Shown: piece by piece, positions 16,486 to 24,896 of the stretch
Layout of the letters: each line of letters opens with the position of its first letter
Position numbering within the stretch: position 1 is the stretch's first letter
From: Nocardioides pinisoli
Lineage (GTDB): Bacteria; Actinomycetota; Actinomycetes; Propionibacteriales; Nocardioidaceae
DNA: 64,000 bases
Direction of reading: 5' to 3'
NCBI RefSeq assembly: GCF_024199985.1
Contig: NZ_JANARS010000001.1
Location: forward strand, 744,001-808,000
Notes under the pieces: model-generated
The model's database searches: none
Told to the model about the DNA's origin: nothing
Seen by the model: the letters and a program-made list of their open reading frames with translations, nothing else
Program-made: the position numbers and the translations under genes

Positions 16486-16553
16486 CTCCAGGGGCTCGAA
16501 CCCTGAACCAACGGATTAAAAGTCCGCTGCTCTACCAATTGAGCTAGAGGCCC
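16481..16553 (-). tRNA. tRNA-Lys (TTT)
   Basis: Minus-strand cloverleaf with acceptor GGGCCTC/GAGGCCT (first pair G-T), D-arm GCTC/GAGC, anticodon loop CTTTTAA (anticodon TTT), T-arm CAGGG-TTCGAGC-CCCTG and discriminator A. CCA is not encoded. Confidence 0.92.
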
Positions 16554-16595
16554 GCGCGGGCCAGGCCCGCGACGGGGCCGATCATCCCAGACCCC

Positions 16596-17273
16596 TCAGC
16601 CGGCAGGTGCAGGCACGTCGGTGTCGGTCGCGACCACGGCCGCGGCGAGGCTGTGGTCGATGTGGGCTGTCATCAGGTCAGCGGCGGCGGCCGCGTCGCG
16701 CGCGACGACGAGCCGGACGAGCTCGTGGTGCTCCTCGAAGTCGCGCGTGCGGTCCTCGCCGCCCGGGGGCAGCTGCAGGCCGACGCGGCGGTAGCGGTCG
16801 GACTTGTCCCAGAGGTCGTCGAGCATCCGGACGACCACGTCGTTGTGCGAGGCGGCGTAGAGCGCCCGGTGGACCTCGCGGTGGGCCGCGAGCGCGGCCT
16901 CGCCCCACTTCCGGGTGACCGGCTTGAGTCGCTTCAGCGCCGCCTGCATCCGTACGACGTCCTCGTCCGTGCGGCGCTCGGCCGCGAGCGCGACGGCCGC
17001 GGGCTCGAGGGCGCGTCGGGCCTCGAGCAGCTGGCGGGCCTCGTGGAGGTCGAGCTCGGCCACGCGGGCGTTGCGGTGGGTGTCGAGACGGATCCAGCCC
17101 TCCCCGCTGAGGCGTCGTACGGCCTCGCGCAGCGGGGTGATGCTGATGCCGAGCTCGGCGGCCAGGTCGTACTGCGCAAGGGGTGAGCCCGCCTCCAGGC
17201 TGCCGTCGAGGATCCGCTGGCGGATGCGCGCGTAGGCGACGTCGGCCTTGCTGGCGAAGAGGGGATCGGCCAC
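16596..17273 (-). CDS. GntR family regulator (FadR/FCD type)
   Basis: A 225-residue regulator with an N-terminal GntR winged helix (YARIRQRILDGSLEAGSPL then ITPLREAVRRLSGEGWI) and an all-helical FCD ligand domain containing the metal-binding type pattern HREVHRALYAAS with later histidines in HHELVRL and AHIDHSL. Divergent from a D-tartrate dehydratase gene, with two copies of a 10-bp palindrome in the 89-base gap, so it almost certainly controls that gene and itself, with the hydroxy-acid substrate or product as the expected ligand. Confidence 0.93.
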   Translation of the reverse strand: MADPLFASKADVAYARIRQRILDGSLEAGSPLAQYDLAAELGISITPLREAVRRLSGEGWIRLDTHRNARVAELDLHEARQLLEARRALEPAAVALAAERRTDEDVVRMQAALKRLKPVTRKWGEAALAAHREVHRALYAASHNDVVVRMLDDLWDKSDRYRRVGLQLPPGGEDRTRDFEEHHELVRLVVARDAAAAADLMTAHIDHSLAAAVVATDTDVPAPAG

Positions 17274-17280
17274 CCGATGA

Positions 17281-17347
17281 TCTTATAAGACCGGTTGGCG
17301 GAACGCGGAGTCTCGTGCGTAGGGTGCGGATCTCGCATCTTATAAGA
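17281..17347. promoter_or_regulatory. Pair of GntR operators
   Basis: The perfect palindrome TCTTATAAGA occurs at 17281-17290 and at 17338-17347, start-to-start 57 bases, in the gap between the GntR and dehydratase genes. One lies next to each gene's start, fitting repression of both by looping or separate binding. The AT-rich core stands out in this GC-rich sequence. Confidence 0.8.
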
Positions 17348-17362
17348 ACTTGGAGTGCACGC

Positions 17363-18529
17363 ATGAGGATCGTCTCCGCCCACGAGGGCGCCATCCCGAT
17401 CAGCTCGTCGATGAGCAACGCCTTCATCGACTTCTCCACGATGGACTGCTCGGTCCTGGCGCTCGTCAGCGATGTCGTCGTCGAGGGCAGGCCGGTGGTG
17501 GGCTACGGCTTCAGCTCCAACGGGCGCTACTCGGCCGGGGAGATCCTGCGCCGCCGGGTCCTGCCACGTCTCCTCGAGGCCGACCCCGACACCCTCCTCG
17601 ACGCGGACGGTGGCCTCTCTCCGAGCGCCGCGTGGGACGTGATGATGCGCAACGAGAAGCCGGGCGGGCACGGCGAGCGGTCCGTCGCGGTCGGGGTCGT
17701 CGACATGGCGCTGCACGACCTCGCGGCCAAGGTCGCCGGGGTCCCGCTCCACCGGTGGATCGCCGACCACTACGGCGACGGCAGGTCCGACGAGTCCGTC
17801 TTCGTCTACGCCGCCGGCGGCTACTACGCACCCGGCAAGACGCTCGGCGACCTCCAGGACGAGATGCGCGGCTTCCTCGACGCGGGCTACGAGGTGGTCA
17901 AGATGAAGATCGGCGGCGCCGACCTCGCCGAGGACCTGCGCCGCATCGAGACCGTCATCGAGGTGCTCGGGGGCGACGGCTCACGGCTCGCGGTCGACGT
18001 CAACGGGCGCTTCGACCTCGACACCGCGCTGGCCTACGGCCGGGCCATCGACCCCTACGGCCTGTTCTGGTACGAGGAGGTGGGCGACCCCCTGGACTAC
18101 CGGCTCAACGCCACCCTGGCCGAGCACTACCGCGGCTCCATCGCCACCGGGGAGAACCTGTTCTCCCTGCAGGACGCCCGCAACCTCGTCCGCTACGGCG
18201 GCCTGCGGCCCGACCGCGACTGGATCCAGGTCGACCCGGCCCTGAGCTACGGCCTCGTGGAGTACCGCCGCATCCAGGACATGCTCGCCCAGCACGGCTG
18301 GTCCTCGCGGCGCTGCATCCCGCACGGCGGTCACCAGTTCTCCCTCCACATCGCCGCCGCGCTGCGACTCGGCGGCAACGAGTCCTACCCGGGCGAGTTC
18401 CAGCCCACCGGCGGGTTCGCCGACGACGCCGTGGTCGAGGGTGGCCGGGTGCGGCTCGACGACCGTCCGGGCATCGGCCTCGAGGGCAAGGCCGCCTTCC
18501 ACCGGGTCCTGCGCGAGCTCCACGCCTGA
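17363..18529 (+). CDS. tarD: D(-)-tartrate dehydratase-like enolase superfamily enzyme
   Basis: A 388-residue mandelate racemase/muconate lactonizing-type protein. Active-site elements in order: acid-base lysine in VVKMKIGG, metal ligands in AVDVNGRFD, WYEEVGDPLDY and TGENLFS, and the opposite-face histidine in CIPHGGHQ. These segments and MMRNEKPGGHGERSVAVG agree closely with my memory of the characterised D-tartrate dehydratase of Bradyrhizobium, which makes oxaloacetate from D-tartrate. Its own promoter faces the divergent GntR regulator. No transporter for the acid is adjacent, so the natural substrate may be another hydroxy-diacid. Confidence 0.88.
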   Translation: MRIVSAHEGAIPISSSMSNAFIDFSTMDCSVLALVSDVVVEGRPVVGYGFSSNGRYSAGEILRRRVLPRLLEADPDTLLDADGGLSPSAAWDVMMRNEKPGGHGERSVAVGVVDMALHDLAAKVAGVPLHRWIADHYGDGRSDESVFVYAAGGYYAPGKTLGDLQDEMRGFLDAGYEVVKMKIGGADLAEDLRRIETVIEVLGGDGSRLAVDVNGRFDLDTALAYGRAIDPYGLFWYEEVGDPLDYRLNATLAEHYRGSIATGENLFSLQDARNLVRYGGLRPDRDWIQVDPALSYGLVEYRRIQDMLAQHGWSSRRCIPHGGHQFSLHIAAALRLGGNESYPGEFQPTGGFADDAVVEGGRVRLDDRPGIGLEGKAAFHRVLRELHA

Positions 18530-18761
18530 CCGGATGTTCACCAGGACGTGGTGCACCCCCCGTGACGCGACGCGATTTGTTGGTAGTGTTTGCCCTGCAA
18601 CAGGTGCAAGTTCCAGCAGGTAGACGCCCGCGGAGTTTGTGATCCAACGGCGTTTGTTCTTCGGGCCCTGCCAGCTCGTGAGTCTCAAGCGGCGTGTCAC
18701 CGCATCTGGTGCGGGTCGTCGAGGTGGCGACTCTCGCCCCTACAGAGGAGTAACGAGCACC

Positions 18762-18965
18762 ATGGCTCAGGGCACCGTTAAGTGGTTCAACGCCGAGAAG
18801 GGTTTCGGCTTCATCGCGCAGGAGGACGGCGGCGACGACGTCTTCGTGCACTACTCGGCCATCCAGACCAACGGCTACAAGTCGCTGGACGAGAACCAGA
18901 AGGTCGAGTTCGACGTCACCCAGGGCCCCAAGGGCCCGCAGGCGGAGAACGTCCGTCCGCTCTGA
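18762..18965 (+). CDS. cspA: Cold shock protein
   Basis: A 67-residue CspA-family OB-fold protein with RNP1 KGFGFI and RNP2 VFVHYS, starting [10 protein letters not shown] as in actinobacteria. It binds single-stranded RNA and DNA and melts RNA structure. GAGGAG precedes the ATG. The roughly 200 bases upstream (from about 18560) carry no gene and probably form a long 5' leader, typical of temperature-responsive csp mRNAs. A hairpin terminator follows at 19001. Confidence 0.97.
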   Translation: MAQGTVKWFNAEKGFGFIAQEDGGDDVFVHYSAIQTNGYKSLDENQKVEFDVTQGPKGPQAENVRPL

Positions 18966-19000
18966 TCGGCTGAGTCTGGACCTGTTCCAGATCTGATCAA

Positions 19001-19040
19001 GAGTCTGGCTCCTCCTCCTCAGTGGGGTGGGGCCAGACTC
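19001..19040 (+). terminator. Terminator after the cold shock gene
   Basis: GAGTCTGGC (19001-19009) pairs perfectly with GCCAGACTC (19032-19040) around a 22-base loop, 35 bases after the csp stop, followed by ATTTC. Confidence 0.7.
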
Positions 19041-19164
19041 GATTTCGGGGCACACTTGACTCGTTCGGGTCATGTCGCTGCGCCGATGTGTCAGTCAGAC
19101 TTGGCTCGAGGACCTACATTCGAATGGCCGCACGACCACCGAGGACGTCAGGAGGGTGACCGGA

Positions 19165-19326
19165 ATGCACGACCAGTTCGACGTGACCCTCGAGGACGGC
19201 GACCTCCTCGGTGAGGTCGAGCTGACGACCACGCTCATCATCGCGGCCAGCGAGTCCGAGGAGCACCTCTCCCAGGAGGAGATCGACCGCCTCCTCGGCG
19301 TCACGCCCCGCAAGCCGCAGGACTGA
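19165..19326 (+). CDS. Small acidic hypothetical protein
   Basis: A 53-residue protein (MHDQFDVTLEDGDLLGE at its start, then a strand-like TTTLIIAAS and a helical SQEEIDRLLG). AGGAGG lies nine bases upstream of the ATG at 19165, a strong ribosome site; the in-frame GTG that overlaps it was rejected as too close. Small acidic proteins of this kind are widespread in actinobacteria without known function. Confidence 0.7.
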   Translation: MHDQFDVTLEDGDLLGEVELTTTLIIAASESEEHLSQEEIDRLLGVTPRKPQD

Positions 19327-19339
19327 CCCGTACGCGCCC

Positions 19340-20416
19340 TCAGCAGGTCGCGAACAGCACCGGCCCGCTCGTGAGGTCCGACAGCACGTAGCCGCCCTCG
19401 ACCGGGCGCAGGTCGAGCACCACCTCGCGACCCTCCGACGCGGCCCCGACGACCGAGAACCGGTCGGCGAACTCCCCGCCCTGCCCGGGCGCGGGTCCCG
19501 CCGCGAGCCGCGCCCGCGCCTCCGCGTCGCCGGGCGCGTCGTCGGCGTCCTCCACCTGCATCACCGCGCGTACGTCGCCTCCCGGCCGCACGCCCATCGC
19601 GAAGCCGGTCAGCGGGTGGACCTCGCCCGCCGCCTCGAGCAGCTGATCGGCCTCGGCCCGGGCGTCGTCGTCGGCCTGCGACATCGCGAGGTGCTCACAG
19701 GCGTAGGGGCCGTCGTAGACCGCCGCGGCCAGGGGCTCCTCCAGCGACTCGGCCAGGTCGGCGAGACCCTCGGGCCCGCCGTCGTCCTCCGCCAGCACCT
19801 GCTCGAGGTAGGGCGCTTGGTCGGAGGTCACCACGACCCCCTCGTCGGCCAGCAGCGCGACGTGCTGGAGCTCGGGCGTCAGCATCGACCCCGTCGTCGC
19901 GAGCACGTCGGGACCGCCGACCCACACCCCGTCCTCCTCCTCGGGCTCGGTCCAGCCCAGCTCGGCCAGGCGGTCGGCCACGGCGTCCAGGTCGACGTCG
20001 TCGGCGACGCCCAGCACCTCCACCGCGCCCGTGCCGGACTGGGCGAGGAGCTCCCACGAGACGGTCGCGGGGGAGAGGCCCAGCTCCTCCTGCATCACGC
20101 CCGCCGACGTGCCGAGCGCCGACATCGAGGACAGGTCCGCGTCGAAGGCCTCCGCCAGGAAGGCGTCGACCTCCTCCGCCGAGGATCCGGGGCCGACGTC
20201 GGTCCCGAGCTCGCGGCGTACGCCCTCCCAGTCCGTCCACGACAGGCGGGTCGCGTCGGCCGGCACCAGGCCCGTCGCCCGCGCCAGCGGGGTCGCGGGC
20301 GTCAGCGCGCGCCACGCGACGAACCCGGCGGCGGCGAGGGCGAGGACCACCACGCCGGCCAGCACGACACGCGCCGCGCCGCGGCTCCCGCCACGCGGGA
20401 CGACACGATGTGGCAC
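19340..20416 (-). CDS. Membrane-anchored extracytoplasmic protein of unknown function
   Basis: The GTG at 20416 has GAGGAG just upstream, and gives a basic N-terminus followed by a single hydrophobic helix (AARVVLAGVVVLALAAAGF), then about 320 acidic residues outside the membrane with a single late cysteine pair region (ACEHL and FATC at the very end). An ATG at 20458 would also be possible but would overlap the start of the divergent mutT1 gene. The ectodomain has repeated helix-rich segments such as DVDLDAVADRLAELGW; it resembles DUF3352-type proteins but I am not certain. Confidence 0.7.
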   Translation of the reverse strand: MPHRVVPRGGSRGAARVVLAGVVVLALAAAGFVAWRALTPATPLARATGLVPADATRLSWTDWEGVRRELGTDVGPGSSAEEVDAFLAEAFDADLSSMSALGTSAGVMQEELGLSPATVSWELLAQSGTGAVEVLGVADDVDLDAVADRLAELGWTEPEEEDGVWVGGPDVLATTGSMLTPELQHVALLADEGVVVTSDQAPYLEQVLAEDDGGPEGLADLAESLEEPLAAAVYDGPYACEHLAMSQADDDARAEADQLLEAAGEVHPLTGFAMGVRPGGDVRAVMQVEDADDAPGDAEARARLAAGPAPGQGGEFADRFSVVGAASEGREVVLDLRPVEGGYVLSDLTSGPVLFATC

Positions 20417-20456
20417 GGGGCTCCTCGCGGGGTCGGGTGGGTGTGAGACTACTTCC

Positions 20457-21326
20457 ATGGAGCCCCGCGACGTGCGCGCTGCCGGTGCCGTGGTGACCCG
20501 CAAGGGCGGCGAGGTGCTCCTGGTGCACCGCCCGAAGTACGACGACTGGTCCTTCCCCAAGGGCAAGCTCGACCCGGGGGAGCACGCGGTGACCGCGGCC
20601 GTGCGCGAGGTGGCGGAGGAGACCGGGCTCGACGTCCGCCTCGGGCCGGTCCTGGCCCCGCAGCGCTACCGGATGTCCAACGGTCGCTGGAAGTCCGTCG
20701 CCTACTGGACCGCCCGGGTCGTCGGGAACGACGACGTCGCCCGCTACAGGCCCAACGCCGAGATCGACGCGGTCGAGTGGGTGCCGTGGAAGGACGTGGG
20801 GGAGCGGCTCACCTACTCCTACGACCGCGACACCCTCGCCGAGGCGCGACCGCTACGGCGCCGCACCCGCGCGCTCGTCGTGCTCCGTCACGGCAAGGCC
20901 CGCTCGCGCGGCGCGTGGCGCAAGGACGACCGGCTGCGCCCGCTCGTCCGGCTCGGTGAGACGCAGGCGCAGCGGCTCGTGCCGCTCCTGGCGGCCTTCG
21001 ACGTGACGGTCGCCCACACCTCCTCCAGCACCCGCTGCGTGCAGACGGTGACGCCGCACGCCGAGGTGACCGGCTGGCCGCTGAAGCTCTACGACGAGCT
21101 GAGCGAGGAGGACGCCTCGACCGAGGGCGTCGTCGACCTCGTCGACAGCATCCTCGACGGCGACCCGAGCAGTGCCGGCGGCGCGGTCCTGTGCACGCAC
21201 CGGCCGGTGCTGCCCACCGTGCTGGACGCCCTCCAGGTGCCGGACGTCGAGCTCGAGCCCGGCGCGATGCTGGTGGCGCACCACCGCAAGGGCCGGGTCG
21301 TCGCCACCCAGGTCGTCGAGCCGTGA
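20457..21326 (+). CDS. mutT1: MutT1-type Nudix hydrolase fused to histidine phosphatase
   Basis: A 289-residue two-domain enzyme. The N-terminal Nudix domain (1-135) has the full box beginning GKLDPGEHAVTAAVREV and ending EETGL; the C-terminal domain (about 140-289) is a phosphoglycerate-mutase/SixA-like histidine phosphatase with RHGKA and a late CTHRPVLP. In mycobacteria MutT1 hydrolyses 8-oxo-GTP and diadenosine polyphosphates, and the phosphatase half finishes the removal of phosphates. Its place next to pst and ppk is conserved in actinobacteria, so it belongs to a phosphate/nucleotide housekeeping block. Confidence 0.93.
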   Translation: MEPRDVRAAGAVVTRKGGEVLLVHRPKYDDWSFPKGKLDPGEHAVTAAVREVAEETGLDVRLGPVLAPQRYRMSNGRWKSVAYWTARVVGNDDVARYRPNAEIDAVEWVPWKDVGERLTYSYDRDTLAEARPLRRRTRALVVLRHGKARSRGAWRKDDRLRPLVRLGETQAQRLVPLLAAFDVTVAHTSSSTRCVQTVTPHAEVTGWPLKLYDELSEEDASTEGVVDLVDSILDGDPSSAGGAVLCTHRPVLPTVLDALQVPDVELEPGAMLVAHHRKGRVVATQVVEP

Positions 21327-21426
21327 GGTTGTAGTCCCGCTCGCGGCCGCCCGTCAAGGGCGCCTGGCCGAGTTCATGTGATCGTCGTCTCACGCCCGAA
21401 CGGGTGATGCCAACCGGTCCGGTCGA

Positions 21427-21448
21427 GTTCACCGCGCGTTCACCGACG
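21427..21448 (+). promoter_or_regulatory. PHO box ahead of pstS
   Basis: Two contiguous 11-base direct repeat units, GTTCACCGCGC and GTTCACCGACG, match the PhoP-binding PHO box described in Streptomyces. They lie about 90 bases before the pstS start, so the operon should be induced under phosphate limitation. Confidence 0.88.
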
Positions 21449-21536
21449 GCGGCGTGGTCGTTCTCCTGACGTGCCTACCTTCGGTGATCGTCAGCACTCA
21501 TCAGACTTCCACCAAGACTCTTCAGGAGCACCCGAA

Positions 21537-22670
21537 GTGAATCGCACTTCCTTCCGCAAGCTGCTCGCCCCCAGCGTCGCCGTGCTTGCCCTCTCCCTGT
21601 CCCTCGCTGCGTGCGGTGGTGGCAACTCGGCGGACGAGGCGTCCGCCGACACCGGTGGCTCCGAGGCCAGCGGCGACTACGCGGACCTGTCCGGTGAGCT
21701 CGCCATCGGCGGCGCCTCCTCGCAGGAGTCCGCCCAGAACGCCTGGATGGTCGGCTTCGGCGAGGTCGCGCCCGGCGTGACCGTCTCCTACGACCCGGTC
21801 GGCTCCGGCGGCGGCCGCGAGAACTTCATCTCCGGCGCCTACCCGATGGCCGGCAGCGACTCCTACCTCGACGACGAGGAGGGCGAGCTGAGCGGTGCCA
21901 CGGAGACGTGCGGCGCCGAGCCGATCGAGATCCCCAACTACATCTCCCCGATCGCGGTCATCTACAACCTCGAGGGCGTCGACGAGCTCAACCTCTCCCC
22001 GGAGACCCTCGCCGGCATCTTCGCCGGCGACATCACCACCTGGGACGACGAGGCGATCGTCGCCGACAACCCGAACGCCGACCTGCCGAGCGAGGACATC
22101 ACCCCCGTCCACCGCTCCGACGAGTCCGGCACCACCGGCAACTTCACCAACTACCTCTCCCAGGTCGCCGGTGACGTGTGGACCGCCGGCGAGGTCGAGA
22201 CGTGGCCGACCGAGGCCGGCGGCGAGGGCGGCAAGGGCACCTCCGGTGTCGTCCAGGTCGTCACCGACGCGCCCAACACGATCGGCTACGCCGACGCCAG
22301 CCAGGCCGGCGGCCTCGGCCAGGCCAGCATCGGTGTCGGCGAGGAGTTCGTTGCCCCCAGCCCCGAGGCGGCCGCCAAGATCTTCGAGGTCTCGCCCCGC
22401 GTCGACGAGGGCTCCGACGTGAACTACGCCCACGAGCTGGACTACCAGACCGAGGAGTCGGGCGTCTACCCGATCGTCCTCACGTCCTACCTCCTGGCCT
22501 GCCAGACCTACGACGACGAGGCGACCGCCGCCAACGTCAAGGGCTACATCTCCTACATCCTCAGCGACGAGGGCCAGGAGATCGGCTCCACCGAGGCCGG
22601 CTCCGCGCCGCTGCCCGACGAGGTGCGCGAGCAGGCGCAGGCAGTCGTCGACGAGATCTCGGCCGGCTGA
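21537..22670 (+). CDS. pstS: Phosphate ABC transporter substrate-binding lipoprotein
   Basis: A 377-residue precursor with a lipoprotein signal (SVAVLALSLSLAACGGG; the Cys is the lipidation site) and the PstS fold, with phosphate-contact segments ASSQESAQNAW, GSGGGRENF and HRSDESGTTGNF. The GTG start at 21537 follows CAGGAG at normal spacing. PstS captures phosphate outside the cell and delivers it to PstCA. A stable hairpin follows the gene and probably keeps its level above that of the permease genes. Confidence 0.97.
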   Translation: MNRTSFRKLLAPSVAVLALSLSLAACGGGNSADEASADTGGSEASGDYADLSGELAIGGASSQESAQNAWMVGFGEVAPGVTVSYDPVGSGGGRENFISGAYPMAGSDSYLDDEEGELSGATETCGAEPIEIPNYISPIAVIYNLEGVDELNLSPETLAGIFAGDITTWDDEAIVADNPNADLPSEDITPVHRSDESGTTGNFTNYLSQVAGDVWTAGEVETWPTEAGGEGGKGTSGVVQVVTDAPNTIGYADASQAGGLGQASIGVGEEFVAPSPEAAAKIFEVSPRVDEGSDVNYAHELDYQTEESGVYPIVLTSYLLACQTYDDEATAANVKGYISYILSDEGQEIGSTEAGSAPLPDEVREQAQAVVDEISAG

Positions 22671-22691
22671 GCATCCACCAGCACCACGGCG

Positions 22692-22718
22692 GGGGTCGGG
22701 CCCACGAGGCCCGGCCCC
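22692..22718 (+). terminator. Hairpin between pstS and pstC (attenuator or mRNA stabiliser)
   Basis: An 11-bp stem with one G-T pair (22692-22702 with 22708-22718) and a 5-base loop, then TTCC, 32 bases before pstC. It probably ends part of the transcripts or protects the pstS message. Confidence 0.7.
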
Positions 22719-22749
22719 TTCCGACACGTCGTCACCCAGGAGGAACCCG

Positions 22750-23706
22750 ATGACAACCGCGATCCGCGAGCCCGAGCAGCAGCAGGAGCTGCCCGCCCGG
22801 GCCAGGACCACCCGCGTGGGGGACGCGGTCTTCCGCCGCACCGCGCTCGGTGCGGCGCTGCTCGTCGTCGGCCTCCTGGCCGGCGTCGCGATCTTCCTGG
22901 TGATCCAGGGACTGCCCGCGCTCGACGCGTCGGGCGAGCAGGCCTACGGCAAGCCCAGCGTGTGGTCGTACGTCGGACCGCTCCTGTTCGGCACGATCCT
23001 CTCGTCCGCGCTCGCGCTCGTCATCGTGACGCCGCTGGCCATCGGCCTGGCGCTGGTGATCTCGCACTACGCGCCCAGCAAGGTGGCGAAGCCGGTCGGC
23101 TACCTCGTCGACCTGCTGGCGGCCGTGCCGTCGGTGGTCTTCGGCCTGTGGGGCATCGCGGTGCTGGCGCCCCGCATGGTGCCGATCTTCGACTGGCTCA
23201 ACGACTGGTTCGGCTGGATCCCGCTCTTCGCGGGCCCGGTGTCCAACTCCGGTCGCACGCTGCTGACCGCGTCCGTGGTGCTCGCGCTGATGGCGCTGCC
23301 GATCGTCACCGCGATCCTGCGCGAGATCTTCGCGCAGACGCCGACGACGCAGCAGGAGGCCGCGCTCGCGCTGGGCGCGACCCGCTGGGAGATGATCCGC
23401 ATGGCCGTGCTGCCCTACGCCCGCTCGGGCATGGTGGCCGCCCTGCTCCTGGGCCTGGGCCGCGCGCTCGGCGAGACGATGGCCGTCGCCATGGTGCTGT
23501 CCGCCACCGGAGCGATCATCAGCTTCGACGTGATCTCGTCGGCCAACTCCAACACCATCGCGGCGGCGATCGCCAACAACTACGCCAACGCCGCAGGCCT
23601 CAAGATCAACGTGCTGATCTTCGCGGGCCTCGCGCTCTTCGTCCTGACGTTCGCAGTCAACTTCCTGGGCCGCTACGTCGCGACCCGCGGGCAGGTGAAG
23701 GCATGA
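22750..23706 (+). CDS. pstC: Phosphate ABC transporter permease
   Basis: A 318-residue membrane protein with six predicted helices and the ABC permease EAA-type loop EAALALGATRWEMIRMAVLP. It pairs with PstA to form the phosphate channel driven by PstB. AGGAGGAA precedes the ATG. Its stop overlaps the ATG of a 22-codon reading frame (ATGA) that in turn overlaps pstA. Confidence 0.96.
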   Translation: MTTAIREPEQQQELPARARTTRVGDAVFRRTALGAALLVVGLLAGVAIFLVIQGLPALDASGEQAYGKPSVWSYVGPLLFGTILSSALALVIVTPLAIGLALVISHYAPSKVAKPVGYLVDLLAAVPSVVFGLWGIAVLAPRMVPIFDWLNDWFGWIPLFAGPVSNSGRTLLTASVVLALMALPIVTAILREIFAQTPTTQQEAALALGATRWEMIRMAVLPYARSGMVAALLLGLGRALGETMAVAMVLSATGAIISFDVISSANSNTIAAAIANNYANAAGLKINVLIFAGLALFVLTFAVNFLGRYVATRGQVKA

Positions 23707-23771
23707 ACACCCCACGACGTTCTTCTCCCCCGCTCCGCTCCTCCGAACAACGCCGCAGGGACCCCGCATGA
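23703..23771 (+). CDS. Coupled 22-residue peptide in a dispersed intergenic repeat (copy 1)
   Basis: The ATG at 23703 overlaps the pstC stop (ATGA) and the TGA at 23769-23771 overlaps the pstA start (ATGA), so a ribosome could pass pstC, peptide and pstA without leaving. The product starts MNTPRRSSPPLRSSEQRR. A closely similar 27-codon frame with the same double overlap lies between the nitrobindin and fur genes (32303-32383). The shared DNA runs from the ATG through CCCACGACGT to GGGACCCC. Whether the peptide matters or the repeat simply inserted as an in-frame bridge is open. Confidence 0.45.
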   Translation: MNTPRRSSPPLRSSEQRRRDPA

Positions 23772-24856
23772 GCACCACCACCGACCTCAAGACCCCCACG
23801 CCCGACCAGCTCGAGCCGCTGATGGGGGGCACCCTCCCGCGTGTCGCCCCGCTCCTGGTCGGCGTGTGCTCCGTCGCTCTCGGCGCCCTCGCCTGGCTCC
23901 TGGGCCTCAGCCCCGTGGTCGGCGTCGTCGTCGCGTGGCTCGGCTACGTCCTCGGCTACACCGTGTGGTCGCGCAGCGTGGAGGGATCCCGCAAGGCCAC
24001 CGACGCGCTGATGCGGACCCTGATGTGGACCGCCTTCGTGCTGGCGATGCTCCCGCTGGTCAGCCTCATCTGGACCGTGGTCGCCCGCGGACTGCCGGTG
24101 CTGACGCCGCAGTTCCTCAACGACGACATGAGCGGGCGCGCCCTGCTCGGTGTCGGCGGCGGCATCTATCACGCCATCATGGGCACGGTCATGGTGACCG
24201 CGATCGCGGCGATCATCGCCGTCCCGATCGGCCTGTTCACCGCGATCTACCTCGTCGAGTACGGCAAGAACAACCGGCTCGCGAAGGTCATCACCTTCCT
24301 CGTCGACGTGATGACCGGCATCCCGTCGATCGTCGCCGGCCTCTTCGCGGTCGCGCTCTTCATCGTCGTCACGGGCGACCCGCTGCCGCGCCTGGGCATC
24401 GGCGGCGCGATCGCGCTCGCCGTCCTCATGCTGCCGACGGTCATCCGGTCGGTGGAGGAGATGCTCAAGCTGGTGCCCGACGACCTGCGCGAGGCGTCGT
24501 ACGCCCTGGGCGTGCCGCGGTGGCGCACCATCGTCAAGGTCGTCCTGCCGACCGCCGTCGCGGGCATCGTCACCGGCATCACGCTGGCCATCGCCCGCGT
24601 CGCGGGCGAGACCGCCCCGCTGCTGCTGATCCTGGGCACCGCACGGGTGGCCAACTGGAACCCCTTCGAGGGCCCCGTGCAGACCCTGCCGGTCTACATC
24701 TTCCAGTCGCTCGGCCAGACCACGCACTTCAAGTACGGCGAGATCTGGACCGACCGCGTCTGGGGCGCCGCCCTCTTCCTCATCATCATCGTCATGTCGC
24801 TCAACCTCGTCGCGAGGATCATCGGCAAGGCGTTCGCCCCCAAGACCGGCCGCTGA
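23768..24856 (+). CDS. pstA: Phosphate ABC transporter permease
   Basis: A 362-residue permease. Two or three hydrophobic segments precede the standard six-helix core; the EAA-type loop is [21 protein letters not shown]. It has an N-terminal extension of about 60 residues and extra helices compared with short PstA proteins, as is usual in actinobacteria. It forms the transport channel with PstC. Confidence 0.95.
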   Translation: MSTTTDLKTPTPDQLEPLMGGTLPRVAPLLVGVCSVALGALAWLLGLSPVVGVVVAWLGYVLGYTVWSRSVEGSRKATDALMRTLMWTAFVLAMLPLVSLIWTVVARGLPVLTPQFLNDDMSGRALLGVGGGIYHAIMGTVMVTAIAAIIAVPIGLFTAIYLVEYGKNNRLAKVITFLVDVMTGIPSIVAGLFAVALFIVVTGDPLPRLGIGGAIALAVLMLPTVIRSVEEMLKLVPDDLREASYALGVPRWRTIVKVVLPTAVAGIVTGITLAIARVAGETAPLLLILGTARVANWNPFEGPVQTLPVYIFQSLGQTTHFKYGEIWTDRVWGAALFLIIIVMSLNLVARIIGKAFAPKTGR

Positions 24857-24896
24857 GCCGCTCGGACACGTAGCAACCCAAGGAGTCACCCCCACC

